Part shown: piece by piece, positions 25,700 through 35,230 of the stretch
Layout of the letters: every line of letters starts with the position of its first letter
Numbering within the stretch: position 1 is the stretch's first letter
Assembly: GCF_035514885.1 (NCBI RefSeq)
Contig: NZ_DATJCH010000017.1
Location: 1-64,000, forward strand
Origin: Albibacterium sp035514885
Lineage (GTDB): Bacteria > Bacteroidota > Bacteroidia > Sphingobacteriales > Sphingobacteriaceae
Length of the DNA: 64,000 nt
Direction of reading: 5' to 3'
Position numbers and translations under genes: made by a program
The notes under the pieces: generated by a model
The model's database searches: none
What the model was told of the DNA's origin: nothing
Seen by the model: the letters and a program-made list of their open reading frames with translations, nothing else

Positions 25700-27364
25700 A
25701 TGGGCATAAATGATTTACTAACGAAAGGGTATTTCCCTGAAGAAATTCATCCTCACTTCACTTCTGAAGATTTAGCTTCGATTTCAGCCTTAATTCTCGG
25801 GCAGATAGATACATTAGATCCCTTGACTGGAAGCAATAGAATTATAAGTAAACAAGTGACTTTTTCGACTCCAAAAATAAAGGGATACAGAAGAAATTTA
25901 GCCATTCCTAATCCGTTGCATTATATTAGACTTTCAAATACTATAAGTACTCATTGGAGTGAAATTGTAACTCATTGTAATAAAAGTTCCATTTCTTTAT
26001 CCAAATTAAAATTAAATCAGGGTTCGAACCGAGCGATTGTAAAACCAAGTTTTGACTTAGCAAATCGTGAAAAAATTACTAGGTCAACAGGACATCGATA
26101 TTTATTGAAATTGGATATCACAAGATGTTATCATTCAATTTACACCCATAGCATACCTTGGGCATTACATACAAAGCCAATTTCTAAAGCTAACAGGCGA
26201 AGAAATTATTTCGGGAATGCCATTGATGAAGATTGCAGGAAAATGCAAGACGGACAAACAGTTGGTATACCAATCGGACCGGATACTAGTCGTGTGATTT
26301 CCGAAATTATCTTAGCAGCAGTTGATTTTGAAATTAAATCAATAATCGGACACTATGTAGGAATAAGGGTTATAGATGATTATCATTTATATTTTAGAAC
26401 CCAAGGTGATTTAGAAATAGCGAAAGCAGTGATACAAAAAGTCCTAAGGAGTTATGAGCTAGAATTAAATCAAAGTAAGGAGAAAACGAATTCGCTTCCT
26501 GAGATTATTGAAAGTAATTGGTTTAATGAATTAAGAAATTTTAGATTTAGTAATGCGTGGAAAACACAAAGGAAAGACCTTATTGCTTTCTTTGACAAAG
26601 TATTTAGTCTTGCTAATCAATATCCAAATGATCTAGTTTTAACTTATGCTATGTCTAAAATACGCGCAACGGTTTTTAATCCAAAAAACTGGAATATGTT
26701 ACAGGCTTATTTGTTGAATTCATTAATCGTTGAATCTAAAGTATTACCATATGTGGCTCAAATGCTGCTTAGTTACAATAAACAACTCTATAGACTTAAT
26801 AAAATGATTATTAAAGATGCCTTAGAGGAAATGATCTTGTTTCATTCATCTTTAAATAACGATTTTGAAGTTTCATGGTCGTTATGGATTTTAAAATCAC
26901 TTGATATTTCACTTTCTGAAAACGTAGCTAGAATCGTATCGGAATCTACAAATGACATTGTGATACTGACTGCATTAGATTTGCATAATGCGGGCTTGAT
27001 ACCTGTAGGCTTAAATTTATCTATTTGGGAAACACTTGCAACTGAGGATAACTTATATTCTGAACATTGGTTACTGGCATATGAAGCCAAAAAAAAAGGG
27101 TGGTTATCCGTACATACCAATTACCTAGACAATAACCATTTTTTTAAAATTCTAAAAGATAACAATATAGAATTCTACAAGCCTAATAGAGAGCTAGACT
27201 TAAAGTCAGTTAAAGTAGCTAGTGGAGAGTTTTATTTTGCCAATGAAGAGCATGTAGAAGAAGAAGACACAGAAGATGAAAGTCTTGTAAGTGGAGTAAC
27301 ACCATCTATACCAGTATTGATACCACTAACGTCAATGTCTGAAGATGAAGATTTACCTTTTTGA
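25700..27364 (+). CDS. UG/Abi-type reverse transcriptase (DRT defence)
   Basis: The 554-residue protein has the reverse-transcriptase palm. Motif A is LKLDITRCYHSIYTHSIPWA (Asp139), motif B DGQTVGIPIGPDTSR, and motif C VIDDYHLYF (Asp226-Asp227, with Ile in place of the usual first residue). The IYTHSIPWALH block is characteristic of the unknown-group/Abi enzymes used as anti-phage systems rather than of retrons or group II introns. The 300-residue C-terminal part is helical and ends in an acidic tail (EEEDTEDE, MSEDEDLPF). ATG 25700 is chosen over the adjacent TTG 25697. It looks like a single-protein DRT, but the exact type cannot be set by eye. Confidence 0.8.
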   Translation: MGINDLLTKGYFPEEIHPHFTSEDLASISALILGQIDTLDPLTGSNRIISKQVTFSTPKIKGYRRNLAIPNPLHYIRLSNTISTHWSEIVTHCNKSSISLSKLKLNQGSNRAIVKPSFDLANREKITRSTGHRYLLKLDITRCYHSIYTHSIPWALHTKPISKANRRRNYFGNAIDEDCRKMQDGQTVGIPIGPDTSRVISEIILAAVDFEIKSIIGHYVGIRVIDDYHLYFRTQGDLEIAKAVIQKVLRSYELELNQSKEKTNSLPEIIESNWFNELRNFRFSNAWKTQRKDLIAFFDKVFSLANQYPNDLVLTYAMSKIRATVFNPKNWNMLQAYLLNSLIVESKVLPYVAQMLLSYNKQLYRLNKMIIKDALEEMILFHSSLNNDFEVSWSLWILKSLDISLSENVARIVSESTNDIVILTALDLHNAGLIPVGLNLSIWETLATEDNLYSEHWLLAYEAKKKGWLSVHTNYLDNNHFFKILKDNNIEFYKPNRELDLKSVKVASGEFYFANEEHVEEEDTEDESLVSGVTPSIPVLIPLTSMSEDEDLPF

Positions 27365-27484
27365 AAATAAATACACTATAATACCGACAATGTAGCCCAA
27401 CGTCCCTAATGATAAGATGAATATTTACACTCTATGCTATGGTATAATGCTATATTTGACACTGCAAATTTAATTAGGCTTTCA

Positions 27485-27629
27485 ATGGACTGGATTAAAG
27501 TATTTTTGAAAGGTAGCCAAAGGTTGGCTGACTAAGAAGTTGGATAAAAGTTACAATTCAATTCACGAGTATGTTCGAAATATGAGCCAGTCAAGTATTG
27601 AAGATTTGTACCAGATTGTAAAAATATAG
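27485..27629 (+). pseudogene. Frameshifted XRE-type HTH gene remnant
   Basis: MDWIKVFLKGSQRLAD reads in one frame from ATG 27485. The sequence then continues in the next frame as WLTKKLDKSYNSIHEYVRNM followed by SQSSIEDLYQIVKI to TAG 27627. The combined product matches small XRE regulators (WLxxxLGKSYNxVNxYVxNxxQPxLExLYEIAKIL pattern) that stand at the head of Bacteroidota type I restriction loci. One frameshift and an early stop break it. The hsdR stub directly downstream supports this reading. Confidence 0.6.
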
Positions 27630-27660
27630 AAGTTAACACTAAAGATTTAATGACAGAAGA

Positions 27661-27864
27661 ATGAGTAAAGAAAATCAAATAGAAGATAACCTTATAGGGC
27701 AATTAAAAGGGCTTAAATATGTCTATCGCCCTGAAATTGTCGACAGAAACTCATTAGAAATCAACTTCCGTCAAAAATTTGAAACACTCAATCGTGTTCG
27801 ATTAACAGATAATGAATATTTGCGGTTACGTGAAGAAATTATAAACATATCGAGTAGATTGTAA
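27661..27864 (+). pseudogene. hsdR: N-terminal stub of type I restriction subunit HsdR
   Basis: The 67-residue reading begins MSKENQIEDNLIGQLKGLKY and continues VYRPEIVDRNSLEINFRQKF and ETLNRVRLTDNEYLRLREEI. This is the characteristic start of HsdR proteins of about 1000 residues. After EEI the similarity stops and a stop codon follows within eight residues, so the nuclease, motor and S/M-contact parts are gone. No hsdM or hsdS is present. The gene is a deletion remnant. Confidence 0.8.
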
Positions 27865-28089
27865 TTTATGTTCTCTCAAAAACTCTATTGCAGGACAAGA
27901 GACAAGACTCATAACACATTTCAAATGATCAATAAGGTATTTAGTCTTACGCTAGTTTATACAAAAATACAGATATGGATTAGTGAAGATGATTTACATT
28001 CGTAATGTCGCAGTAGGTGTTGACAGCTAAAGTCATAGAGTATTCGTATTTTAGGCTGGGATTTACTATTTCAAAACGGTAATATTAAT

Positions 28090-31059
28090 ATGATAATGAA
28101 TGAAGAAGAAATCAGAGGCAAGTTACTTTTGCCCTTTTTAAATGACCTTGGCTTTGATTCATCCGAAATTTCATTAGAAACTTCATTTGCTATAAGATTA
28201 GGAAAGTCTGAACAAATTGTCAAGGGCAGATCAGATATTCTGTGCAAAAGAAATGGAAAGAATCTTTTTGTTATCGAACTGAAAAGCGAAAAAGTGTCTA
28301 TTTCTCAAAAAGATATAGATCAAGGTATTTCTTATGCCAGGGCGCTTACTGACGATATAGCTCCTTTTGTGATAATCACTAACGGTAAAACGACGATGAT
28401 TTTTGATGCTATATCGAAATTAGATATCACTGGTCAAAAAATTTCAGAACAGTCGAGTTTTTGGAAAAATGGATACACCCTATCCACGAATGAAGAACTC
28501 AGGATTAGATATGAAGCACTAAAAAATTTTGTTTCCTTCTCAGACGAAAATTTAAGAAACTTCTGTAAGAACCAAGTTCAGGATAGAATGGGTCCGATTA
28601 TGGGTAATATTGACGAACCTACCTCCAAATTTGTAAGAAGTCTCTATATTCAGAGAGAGAATTTAGAAGCATCATTTGAGAATTTCATTAAAAACAAGGC
28701 CTCTTTTTTCGCTGTTGTAGGAACAGCAGGTGTCGGTAAGACAAATACTATATGCTCATTGGCGCTTCAGTGTTTAGAAGATAATTTTGTTTTCTTCTAC
28801 AATGCAGCTATGATCAATAGGTCTCCCTTAGAACATATCGCGCAAGATTTAAACGGATTTTTTTCAAGTAAAAGCGAAAGTGATCTCGTTCTAAAAAGAC
28901 TAGACGAACTGGGAAGGTTTGTAGGCAAGACTATCTTCATATTCATTGATGCGATTGATGAAAGTATAAACACAAATATATCACTAGAACTAAGCGAACT
29001 TGCGGTAGCAACAAGGAATTTAAGCAAGGTTAAATTTTGTATAAGCTGCAAGTCCAACATTTGGAAAAATATCCTAAACATAAATGGTACACCTACACAT
29101 TTGTTTGAGGAACTTGACAAATTTCATGGAAGGAATCTGAAGTTGAACAATAATCCAGGTTTTCATTTAGATGATTTTAGTGACGAGGAACTTCAAGGTA
29201 TAGTACCATTGTACAGAAAAGCTTTCGGTTTTGAAGGAGAAATTTCTGTATCTCTTTTAAAGGAACTACGTAACGGCTTTTTTTTGAGAATATTCAGTGA
29301 AGTCTACAGCCACAAGCAAATACCTGAAAAAATAGATGATAAAAACCTGATCAAAACTTACTTACTTCAGTCTTTTCAAAAATCGAAGATTGACTTTCAA
29401 ATTGGCGTAAGAATTCTCTCTAAGATTGGTTCAGTATTAGTGAATCATCATTATAGCACATTAGATGCATTCCATGATGATGGTCTAGAGATTGAAATAC
29501 TACTGGAGAGCCTAAATTTTTCATTAAATGAGTCGTTCCCTGAAGAATTGTTTGCGAGAAATATCCTTACAAAATCAAACAAAGACGAATCTTATAACAT
29601 CTCTTTTTATTACTCCAGGATAAGGGATTACGTTATATCCTTTCATTCTTATAAACTAGATAAATTGAGCAATGATGACTTCTATAGTGTTCTTGATGAT
29701 TTCTATGGAAATTACATTGGTCAAAGTGCTATTGAGTTTTATTTGGAAAATGCTAGTCAAAGTCATAAATATACATTGATTAAATATAAGAAAGACAGAG
29801 CAATAGAATATGTTAAGAGCTATAGCTCCTTTTTGGATAAAAACTTTAAAAATTCAAAAACACTATATATCCCCAAGACAGACGGTGAAATTGGCATTGT
29901 GCTACCCATAGATCTTTCAAAAGATGACGGCTATGCTTTATTTCCGATGAATTCTAGACAAACAGAGAACATTCTTCATGAAAATATCCAAGATGCATTT
30001 TCTGCTGATCATTGGCCCAGCCGAATGTATGAAATCGGTGTAGAAAGAGTCTATGGAAGCAATTACTCAATCTTAGTTCCTGACCATAGCGAAGTTGTCC
30101 GAAAGGAAGTATTCAAACAATTAAAGGATATAATTCAAAAAGGTAGACTAAACGGATACAACTCGAATATATTGTTGATGGAGCAGGTTTCGCTAGTTAT
30201 TTACTATTATCAAAAGCAGCTTGGTTATGTTAATGTTATAGACGATCTGTATCTCCCGAGGTTCGAGCAGATTTATCCTATTGACTTGGAGGATCTACAA
30301 CAGAGATTATATCGGTTTAGGGCATATGAGTACTACAGACGAAATGATTATAGTATTCCAGCCAGCACAATTAAACAAATGGTGGATAGGGCAGTTCAGG
30401 ATAATGTTGATATTCCCGAGTTGAATATAACTGGAGATTTTCCTCCATTCGAAGAGCTTTCAAGAATAGTTTCAATACTGCAAGAACGAGGATATCAACG
30501 GTTAGAAAGGCATCATTTACCTTACCCAGACAAATCGCTAGTCGAAGCAAAGCTTTTTTTTCAGGAGAACAACATTAGGGACATGGGAGAATGTAGACGC
30601 TTTCAATACACAGCAGATCAGGCAAAATTGTACACTGAAAGTTTCTTTAACCATTTAGAAGCCTGTTATAAAGATTTCGTTGAATATCACTTTCCTACAT
30701 TCAAGGAAGAACTGAAATTTTACGGAGGTATGCCTTACGAGTATTTTTTTTACATGAATGACTCAGATATCCTAACGCGGGGCTCACTTGGCTACCGTTC
30801 TTCTACAGACGGGAATATAAAGTTTCATTTCCGAGGAGGTACCTCTTGGGAAACTGCTTTCAAAGAAGATAAAATAAAAAGTATACGAGGATTTTCGCTA
30901 GATTATATACTGCGGAGTGACTATCATAACGCCATTAAAACGTTTGATAAGCTTCGTACTTCGAAAGTGGATGATTATTGTGTCATTCGAAACTGGGTAT
31001 ACAAGTTGCTTAAAGGGGATTTGAGAGACGTTCTTAAAGAGTACGAAGTCCACATCTAA
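28090..31059 (+). CDS. HsdR_N-type nuclease fused to P-loop (STAND-like) NTPase
   Basis: The 989-residue protein starts with a type I restriction N-terminal nuclease domain (about 1-130). The PD-(D/E)XK residues are visible as GRSDILCK (Asp49) and VIELKSEK (Glu63, Lys65). A P-loop NTPase follows: GTAGVGKT at 211-218 and the Walker B IFIFIDAIDES near 285-295, like NACHT/STAND sensors. The remaining 500 residues are helical without recognised repeats. The nuclease-NTPase-sensor order resembles AVAST (Avs)-type anti-phage proteins, though it is shorter. It is a single gene inside the defence island, so a self-contained sensor-effector is the likely role. The start could be ATG 28096. Confidence 0.75.
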   Translation: MIMNEEEIRGKLLLPFLNDLGFDSSEISLETSFAIRLGKSEQIVKGRSDILCKRNGKNLFVIELKSEKVSISQKDIDQGISYARALTDDIAPFVIITNGKTTMIFDAISKLDITGQKISEQSSFWKNGYTLSTNEELRIRYEALKNFVSFSDENLRNFCKNQVQDRMGPIMGNIDEPTSKFVRSLYIQRENLEASFENFIKNKASFFAVVGTAGVGKTNTICSLALQCLEDNFVFFYNAAMINRSPLEHIAQDLNGFFSSKSESDLVLKRLDELGRFVGKTIFIFIDAIDESINTNISLELSELAVATRNLSKVKFCISCKSNIWKNILNINGTPTHLFEELDKFHGRNLKLNNNPGFHLDDFSDEELQGIVPLYRKAFGFEGEISVSLLKELRNGFFLRIFSEVYSHKQIPEKIDDKNLIKTYLLQSFQKSKIDFQIGVRILSKIGSVLVNHHYSTLDAFHDDGLEIEILLESLNFSLNESFPEELFARNILTKSNKDESYNISFYYSRIRDYVISFHSYKLDKLSNDDFYSVLDDFYGNYIGQSAIEFYLENASQSHKYTLIKYKKDRAIEYVKSYSSFLDKNFKNSKTLYIPKTDGEIGIVLPIDLSKDDGYALFPMNSRQTENILHENIQDAFSADHWPSRMYEIGVERVYGSNYSILVPDHSEVVRKEVFKQLKDIIQKGRLNGYNSNILLMEQVSLVIYYYQKQLGYVNVIDDLYLPRFEQIYPIDLEDLQQRLYRFRAYEYYRRNDYSIPASTIKQMVDRAVQDNVDIPELNITGDFPPFEELSRIVSILQERGYQRLERHHLPYPDKSLVEAKLFFQENNIRDMGECRRFQYTADQAKLYTESFFNHLEACYKDFVEYHFPTFKEELKFYGGMPYEYFFYMNDSDILTRGSLGYRSSTDGNIKFHFRGGTSWETAFKEDKIKSIRGFSLDYILRSDYHNAIKTFDKLRTSKVDDYCVIRNWVYKLLKGDLRDVLKEYEVHI

Positions 31060-31283
31060 AGTTGTGGCAGCTCGGCGATTGATCACTTCGTTACGCTGCT
31101 TGTCACTGCTATTAAACCCATCACATATAATTGATTTAAGGGAGTTGTTTCAATTGAGATGATCAAACGTTGGCACGTTCTAAAGAGTCGCAGAATCCTC
31201 TAGGGGGCTCTATGCATGCAACCGAATCCATTTTATTTCCCTTGCAATTGCCTAATTAATACGTTGCAAATCTTATATGAACA

Positions 31284-31326
31284 TTTGAGAGATAATATCA
31301 ATGTAGTTTATTACATTTGATATTAT
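31284..31326 (+). promoter_or_regulatory. Promoter and overlapping operator of the type III operon
   Basis: A TACATTTG -7 element (31312-31319) has a TTTG 24 bases upstream (31284-31287). A near-perfect inverted repeat, ATAATATCAATGTA (31292-31305) against TACATTTGATATTAT (31312-31326), covers the -7 element. It lies 30 bases before the XRE gene, which suits autoregulation by that protein. The spacer is longer than the usual 19-21 bases, so the -33 element is uncertain. The rest of the gap 31060-31283 shows no supported gene. Confidence 0.6.
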
Positions 31327-31355
31327 TTGTCAAGTCAATCAATAAACAATCACCA

Positions 31356-31631
31356 ATGTTAGGTCATAAGATAAGGGAGTTAAGAGAACAAAATCAAATG
31401 CTTCTTCGGCAGCTTGCCGCCCAGTTGGAAATCGATACAGCTGTGCTGAGTAAAATGGAAAGGGGTGATCGTCTTTTTCAAAAAGATGATGTAAAAGCAT
31501 TGGCTGGGATTTTTAATCAGTCCGAAGAGGAATTACTTACCTTGTGGTTAGCCGATAAGGTTTTAAAAGCCATGGAGAACGAAAATTATAAACAGCAGGC
31601 ACTAAAGCTTGTATTGAATACCCTGAAATAA
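31356..31631 (+). CDS. XRE-family controller-like regulator
   Basis: The 91-residue helix-turn-helix protein reads MLGHKIRELREQNQMLLRQL then AAQLEIDTAVLSKMERGDRL, a full HTH_3 domain. This choice of ATG 31356 drops 13 non-conserved residues of a longer reading. It is separated by three bases from mod, and an inverted repeat overlaps its promoter, so it is probably a controller that delays or tunes restriction-modification expression. Confidence 0.85.
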   Translation: MLGHKIRELREQNQMLLRQLAAQLEIDTAVLSKMERGDRLFQKDDVKALAGIFNQSEEELLTLWLADKVLKAMENENYKQQALKLVLNTLK

Positions 31632-31634
31632 AGT

Positions 31635-33566
31635 ATGTCCAAAGATATGATTATAGATAAATTAGATTTACAATCTCCTGATTTTGTGAATGAGAATATA
31701 GAAAAAATAGCAGATCTATTTCCTAATTGCGTTACAGAAAGCGCCAATGGCAAGGCAATAGATTTTGATCTTTTAAGGCAAGAGCTTAGCCATACTGTTG
31801 TGGAAGGTAATAAAGAACGTTACAGATTAGAGTGGCCAGGTAAGCGAGAAGCTATTGTTACGGCTAATTTGCCGACTACTAAAACGCTCCGTCCTGTACG
31901 AGAAGATTCGGTCGACTTTGACAATACGGAAAATTTATATATTGAAGGAGATAACCTCGAAGTATTAAAGCTTTTGCAGGAAAGCTATCTAGGTAAGGTT
32001 AAAATGATTTACATAGACCCTCCTTATAATACAGGAAAGGATTTTGTGTATAAGGATAATTTTACTGGGGATAAAGAAACTGAGCTTTTAGAAAGCGGTC
32101 AGAAAGATGAGTATAATCAACGATTGGTTTCTAATCCTGAAACAGCAGGACGTTATCATTCAGATTGGTTGAGTATGATGTATCCTAGATTGAAGTTAGC
32201 AAGAAATCTCCTCACTGACGACGGAGCAATATTTATTTCATTAGATGATAATGAAGTGGATAATTTAAGAAAACTATGCGACAATATTTTTGGTGAAAAT
32301 AACTTTGTCTCTTCTTCGATAGTAATTAGTAATCCAAGAGGAAGGCAATCTGATACTTTTGTTGCGTCAGTTCATGATTACCTTCTTGTTTATGCGAAAA
32401 ATATAGACAAAGCTATTTTAAATGGCAAAGTACTTACAGATGAACAAAGAGCTGAATTTAATTTAAAGAATGATCAAGGAGAATATTATAGACTGCTAGG
32501 TTTAAGGCAAAGAGGTTCAGCTTCAAGACGTGAGGACCGTCCTGATATGTATTTTCCAATATTCGTTTGTCCTGACACCCAGAAGATCTCTTTAAACAAA
32601 GTTGAAGGATGGCATGAGGTGTACCCTAAGAAATCAGATAATACTGAAGGACGTTGGATGTGGGGGAAAGATAAATGTAAGAAAGATATTGATTTCTTAG
32701 TTGCGAGGCTTATTGAACGCAGAAATGAGTTTGATGTTTTTGTTAAAGACTTTTTAATAAAAACAGGATCAGAAAGAACAAGAAAATACAAAAGTTTGTG
32801 GGATTCCAAAACCTATAACAATCAAAGTGGCACACAAGAAGTAAAAGCGATATTTGGTTCAGCAGTAATGTCATTTCCAAAATCCAAGGAGCTCTTAATT
32901 GATGTCTGTAATATGGGCTCATCAAATCAAGAAATTGTTTTAGATTTTTATTCTGGATCAGCCACCACAGCGCATGCTGTTATGCAACTCAATACAAACG
33001 ATAATGGTAACCGGAAATTTATAATGGTTCAGCTCCCTGAAACAACTGACTTTAAAAGCGAAGCTTTTAAAGCTGGTTACAATAATATCTGTGAAATAGG
33101 TAAAGAGCGTATTCGTCGTGCGGCAAGTAAAATAAAAGAAGAAACAGGTGCTGATATAGATTATGGTTTTCGGGTTTTCAGGCTAGATGAAAGCAATATG
33201 CAGGATGTCTATTATAAACCTCAAGATTACCAACAAGCTAATCTTGATCTATTTGCTGATAATGTAAAGCCGGATAGAACAGCGGATGATTTGTTAATTC
33301 AAGTGATGTTGGACTGGGGGCTACCTCTTTCACTTAAAATAGAGCAAGCTTTTATCTCAGGTAAAAAGGTTTTTAAAGTTGCTGGAGATTCTTTATTTGC
33401 TTGTTTTGATAAGGGAATAGATGAAGAATTTGCCAAGACTATTGCCAAAGAAGCTCCATTACGTGTTGTATTTCGGGATAGCGGCTTTAAAAATGATACA
33501 GCTAAGGTGAATGTAAAGCAGTTATTAAAACAGTTGAGTCCTGAAACTGAAATGAAAGTAATTTAA
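31635..33566 (+). CDS. mod: Type III restriction-modification methyltransferase Mod
   Basis: The 643-residue beta-class adenine methyltransferase has the catalytic motif IV DPPYNTGKDF at residues 128-137 ahead of the SAM-binding motif I DFYSGSATTAHA near 436. The central region (about 230-400) is the target-recognition part. WHSDWLSMMYPRL-type sequence (YHSDWLSMMYPRLKLAR) is conserved in Mod. It would methylate one strand of an asymmetric site (N6-adenine) and is needed with Res for cleavage. Two bases separate it from the next gene. It is intact. Confidence 0.93.
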   Translation: MSKDMIIDKLDLQSPDFVNENIEKIADLFPNCVTESANGKAIDFDLLRQELSHTVVEGNKERYRLEWPGKREAIVTANLPTTKTLRPVREDSVDFDNTENLYIEGDNLEVLKLLQESYLGKVKMIYIDPPYNTGKDFVYKDNFTGDKETELLESGQKDEYNQRLVSNPETAGRYHSDWLSMMYPRLKLARNLLTDDGAIFISLDDNEVDNLRKLCDNIFGENNFVSSSIVISNPRGRQSDTFVASVHDYLLVYAKNIDKAILNGKVLTDEQRAEFNLKNDQGEYYRLLGLRQRGSASRREDRPDMYFPIFVCPDTQKISLNKVEGWHEVYPKKSDNTEGRWMWGKDKCKKDIDFLVARLIERRNEFDVFVKDFLIKTGSERTRKYKSLWDSKTYNNQSGTQEVKAIFGSAVMSFPKSKELLIDVCNMGSSNQEIVLDFYSGSATTAHAVMQLNTNDNGNRKFIMVQLPETTDFKSEAFKAGYNNICEIGKERIRRAASKIKEETGADIDYGFRVFRLDESNMQDVYYKPQDYQQANLDLFADNVKPDRTADDLLIQVMLDWGLPLSLKIEQAFISGKKVFKVAGDSLFACFDKGIDEEFAKTIAKEAPLRVVFRDSGFKNDTAKVNVKQLLKQLSPETEMKVI

Positions 33567-33568
33567 CA

Positions 33569-35209
33569 ATGGCACTTCCGATTAACATAGAAGAGCTTGT
33601 ACATGGAAATACGATTGAATGGGAGCGGCTTGAATTTAAACAAGGCTGGAATCCTGAAGATGTCATTCATTCCATGTGTGCTTTTGCCAATGACCTGAAC
33701 AACTGGGGTGGTGGTTATATTATTATTGGAGTGGATGAAAAGGACGGTCAACCTGTTTTGCCCCCAATCGGATTGCAGCAAAATCAGTTGGATAGCATTC
33801 AAAAGAAAATCATAGAGTTAGGGCATAAAATAAGTCCCAATTACTTCCCTATTGTACAACCTTATTTATTACAAGATAAACATGTGTTGGTACTTTGGTG
33901 TATAGCTGGAGATAATCGGCCTTATACGGCACCAGTATCTCTAGGCGGTGATGGTAAACGCCAACCTTATATTCGATTGGGTGCTACTACAGTTATCGCT
34001 AAAGGGGAAAACTTGAGAAGGTTGCAAGAGTTAACAGCAAGAATCCCTTTTGATGATCGGACGAATAGTCAGGCCAGTATTCAAGACTTTGATTTGGGCC
34101 TGATACAGGCTTATCTGCAGGAAGTGAAAAGCAGTTTGTATGCCGAAAGTCTAAGTATGTCATTGGCAGATATCAGTAGAGCTATGTATATTGCAAAAGG
34201 CCCTGATGAAGATCTACGTCCCGTTAATGCAGGGTTACTTTTCTTTTCAAAAGAGCCAGAACGTTTTTTTTCTAGACCATGGATTGAGTTGGTTTGGCAT
34301 GAAAGTGCTTCGGGTAGAAAATTCAAAGAGTATTATTTCAAAGGACCTTTGCACAAGCAATTAAGAGATGCTTTGTCCTTTCTGAAAACTAATATTATAG
34401 CTGAACAAATAGTCAAGCGGCCAGATAGGGCTGAAGCCGATCGTTTTTATAACTTTCCTTATGAAGCAGTGGAAGAAATTCTAGCGAATAGTGTTTTTCA
34501 TAAAAGTTATGAGATTGGTTCACCGATTGAGGTACAGGTATGGCCGGATAAGATCCAAGTCCTGAGTTTTCCTGGGCCTGTTCCACCTGTTAATGCACAT
34601 GCTCTTAAGAATCAAAGAAGGATTGTTGCGAGAGAAAATAGAAACAGACGAATTGGCGATTTCCTAAAGGAACTTCATCTTACGGAAGGTCGTGGAACAG
34701 GTTTCCCTACGATTTATGATGCGATGGAGAACAATGGTTCTCCTGCACCCATATTTGATACAGATGATCAAACTTATGTATTGGTTACACTTCCTGCTCA
34801 TGAGCTTTTTCAGGCTGGTGTTCAAGAAAGTGACCAAGTAAGTGTTGCAGTTAATTATCAGACAATAAGTTCAATAGAAGATATTTTTGCTATTATTGAC
34901 CAAGTAGGTGTCCAAGTAAGGGACGAAGAAAGTGTCCAAGTAAGTGACCAAGTAGCCACTATTGTTTCTAATGAAATTGGACCTTATACCATAGATATTT
35001 TAAACGATATTCGAATTAACCCAAAACCGAGACGAATACTTTTAGAAGATATTGGTTTAACTAACCATACGAAAAATAAAGAAAAGGTTATTGACCCATT
35101 ATTAAAAGTTGGGTGGATAGCCTATACGATTCCCGAAAATCCGAGAAATCGTAATCAGAGATACAAATTGACAGAAAGTGGTAAACGTTTGTTAGCCCTT
35201 ATTAAATAA
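33569..35209 (+). CDS. AlbA/Schlafen-like putative DNA-binding protein inside the type III operon
   Basis: The 546-residue protein has an N-terminal AlbA_2 (Schlafen-type) domain, IEWERLEFKQGWNPEDVIHS with GGGYIIIGVDE. A C-terminal ATPase-like region, EAVEEILANSVFHKSYE to IQVLSFPGPVPP, is of the type annotated as RecG-like/HATPase_c_4. A winged-helix tail follows. Between them lies a low-complexity linker that repeats VQ-S-DQV units (about residues 415-465). The gene sits between mod and res, two bases after mod, so it is part of the unit. AlbA_2 proteins occur in many defence loci; a regulatory or nuclease role is possible but unproven. Confidence 0.8.
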   Translation: MALPINIEELVHGNTIEWERLEFKQGWNPEDVIHSMCAFANDLNNWGGGYIIIGVDEKDGQPVLPPIGLQQNQLDSIQKKIIELGHKISPNYFPIVQPYLLQDKHVLVLWCIAGDNRPYTAPVSLGGDGKRQPYIRLGATTVIAKGENLRRLQELTARIPFDDRTNSQASIQDFDLGLIQAYLQEVKSSLYAESLSMSLADISRAMYIAKGPDEDLRPVNAGLLFFSKEPERFFSRPWIELVWHESASGRKFKEYYFKGPLHKQLRDALSFLKTNIIAEQIVKRPDRAEADRFYNFPYEAVEEILANSVFHKSYEIGSPIEVQVWPDKIQVLSFPGPVPPVNAHALKNQRRIVARENRNRRIGDFLKELHLTEGRGTGFPTIYDAMENNGSPAPIFDTDDQTYVLVTLPAHELFQAGVQESDQVSVAVNYQTISSIEDIFAIIDQVGVQVRDEESVQVSDQVATIVSNEIGPYTIDILNDIRINPKPRRILLEDIGLTNHTKNKEKVIDPLLKVGWIAYTIPENPRNRNQRYKLTESGKRLLALIK

Positions 35210-35230
35210 AATAATATTAATTAGCACAAC

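Noticed and set aside
25700..27364. Retron or group II intron reverse transcriptase
   Set aside because: No maturase domain or retron-type VTG motif was noticed, and the IYTHSIPWALH block points to the UG/Abi group.
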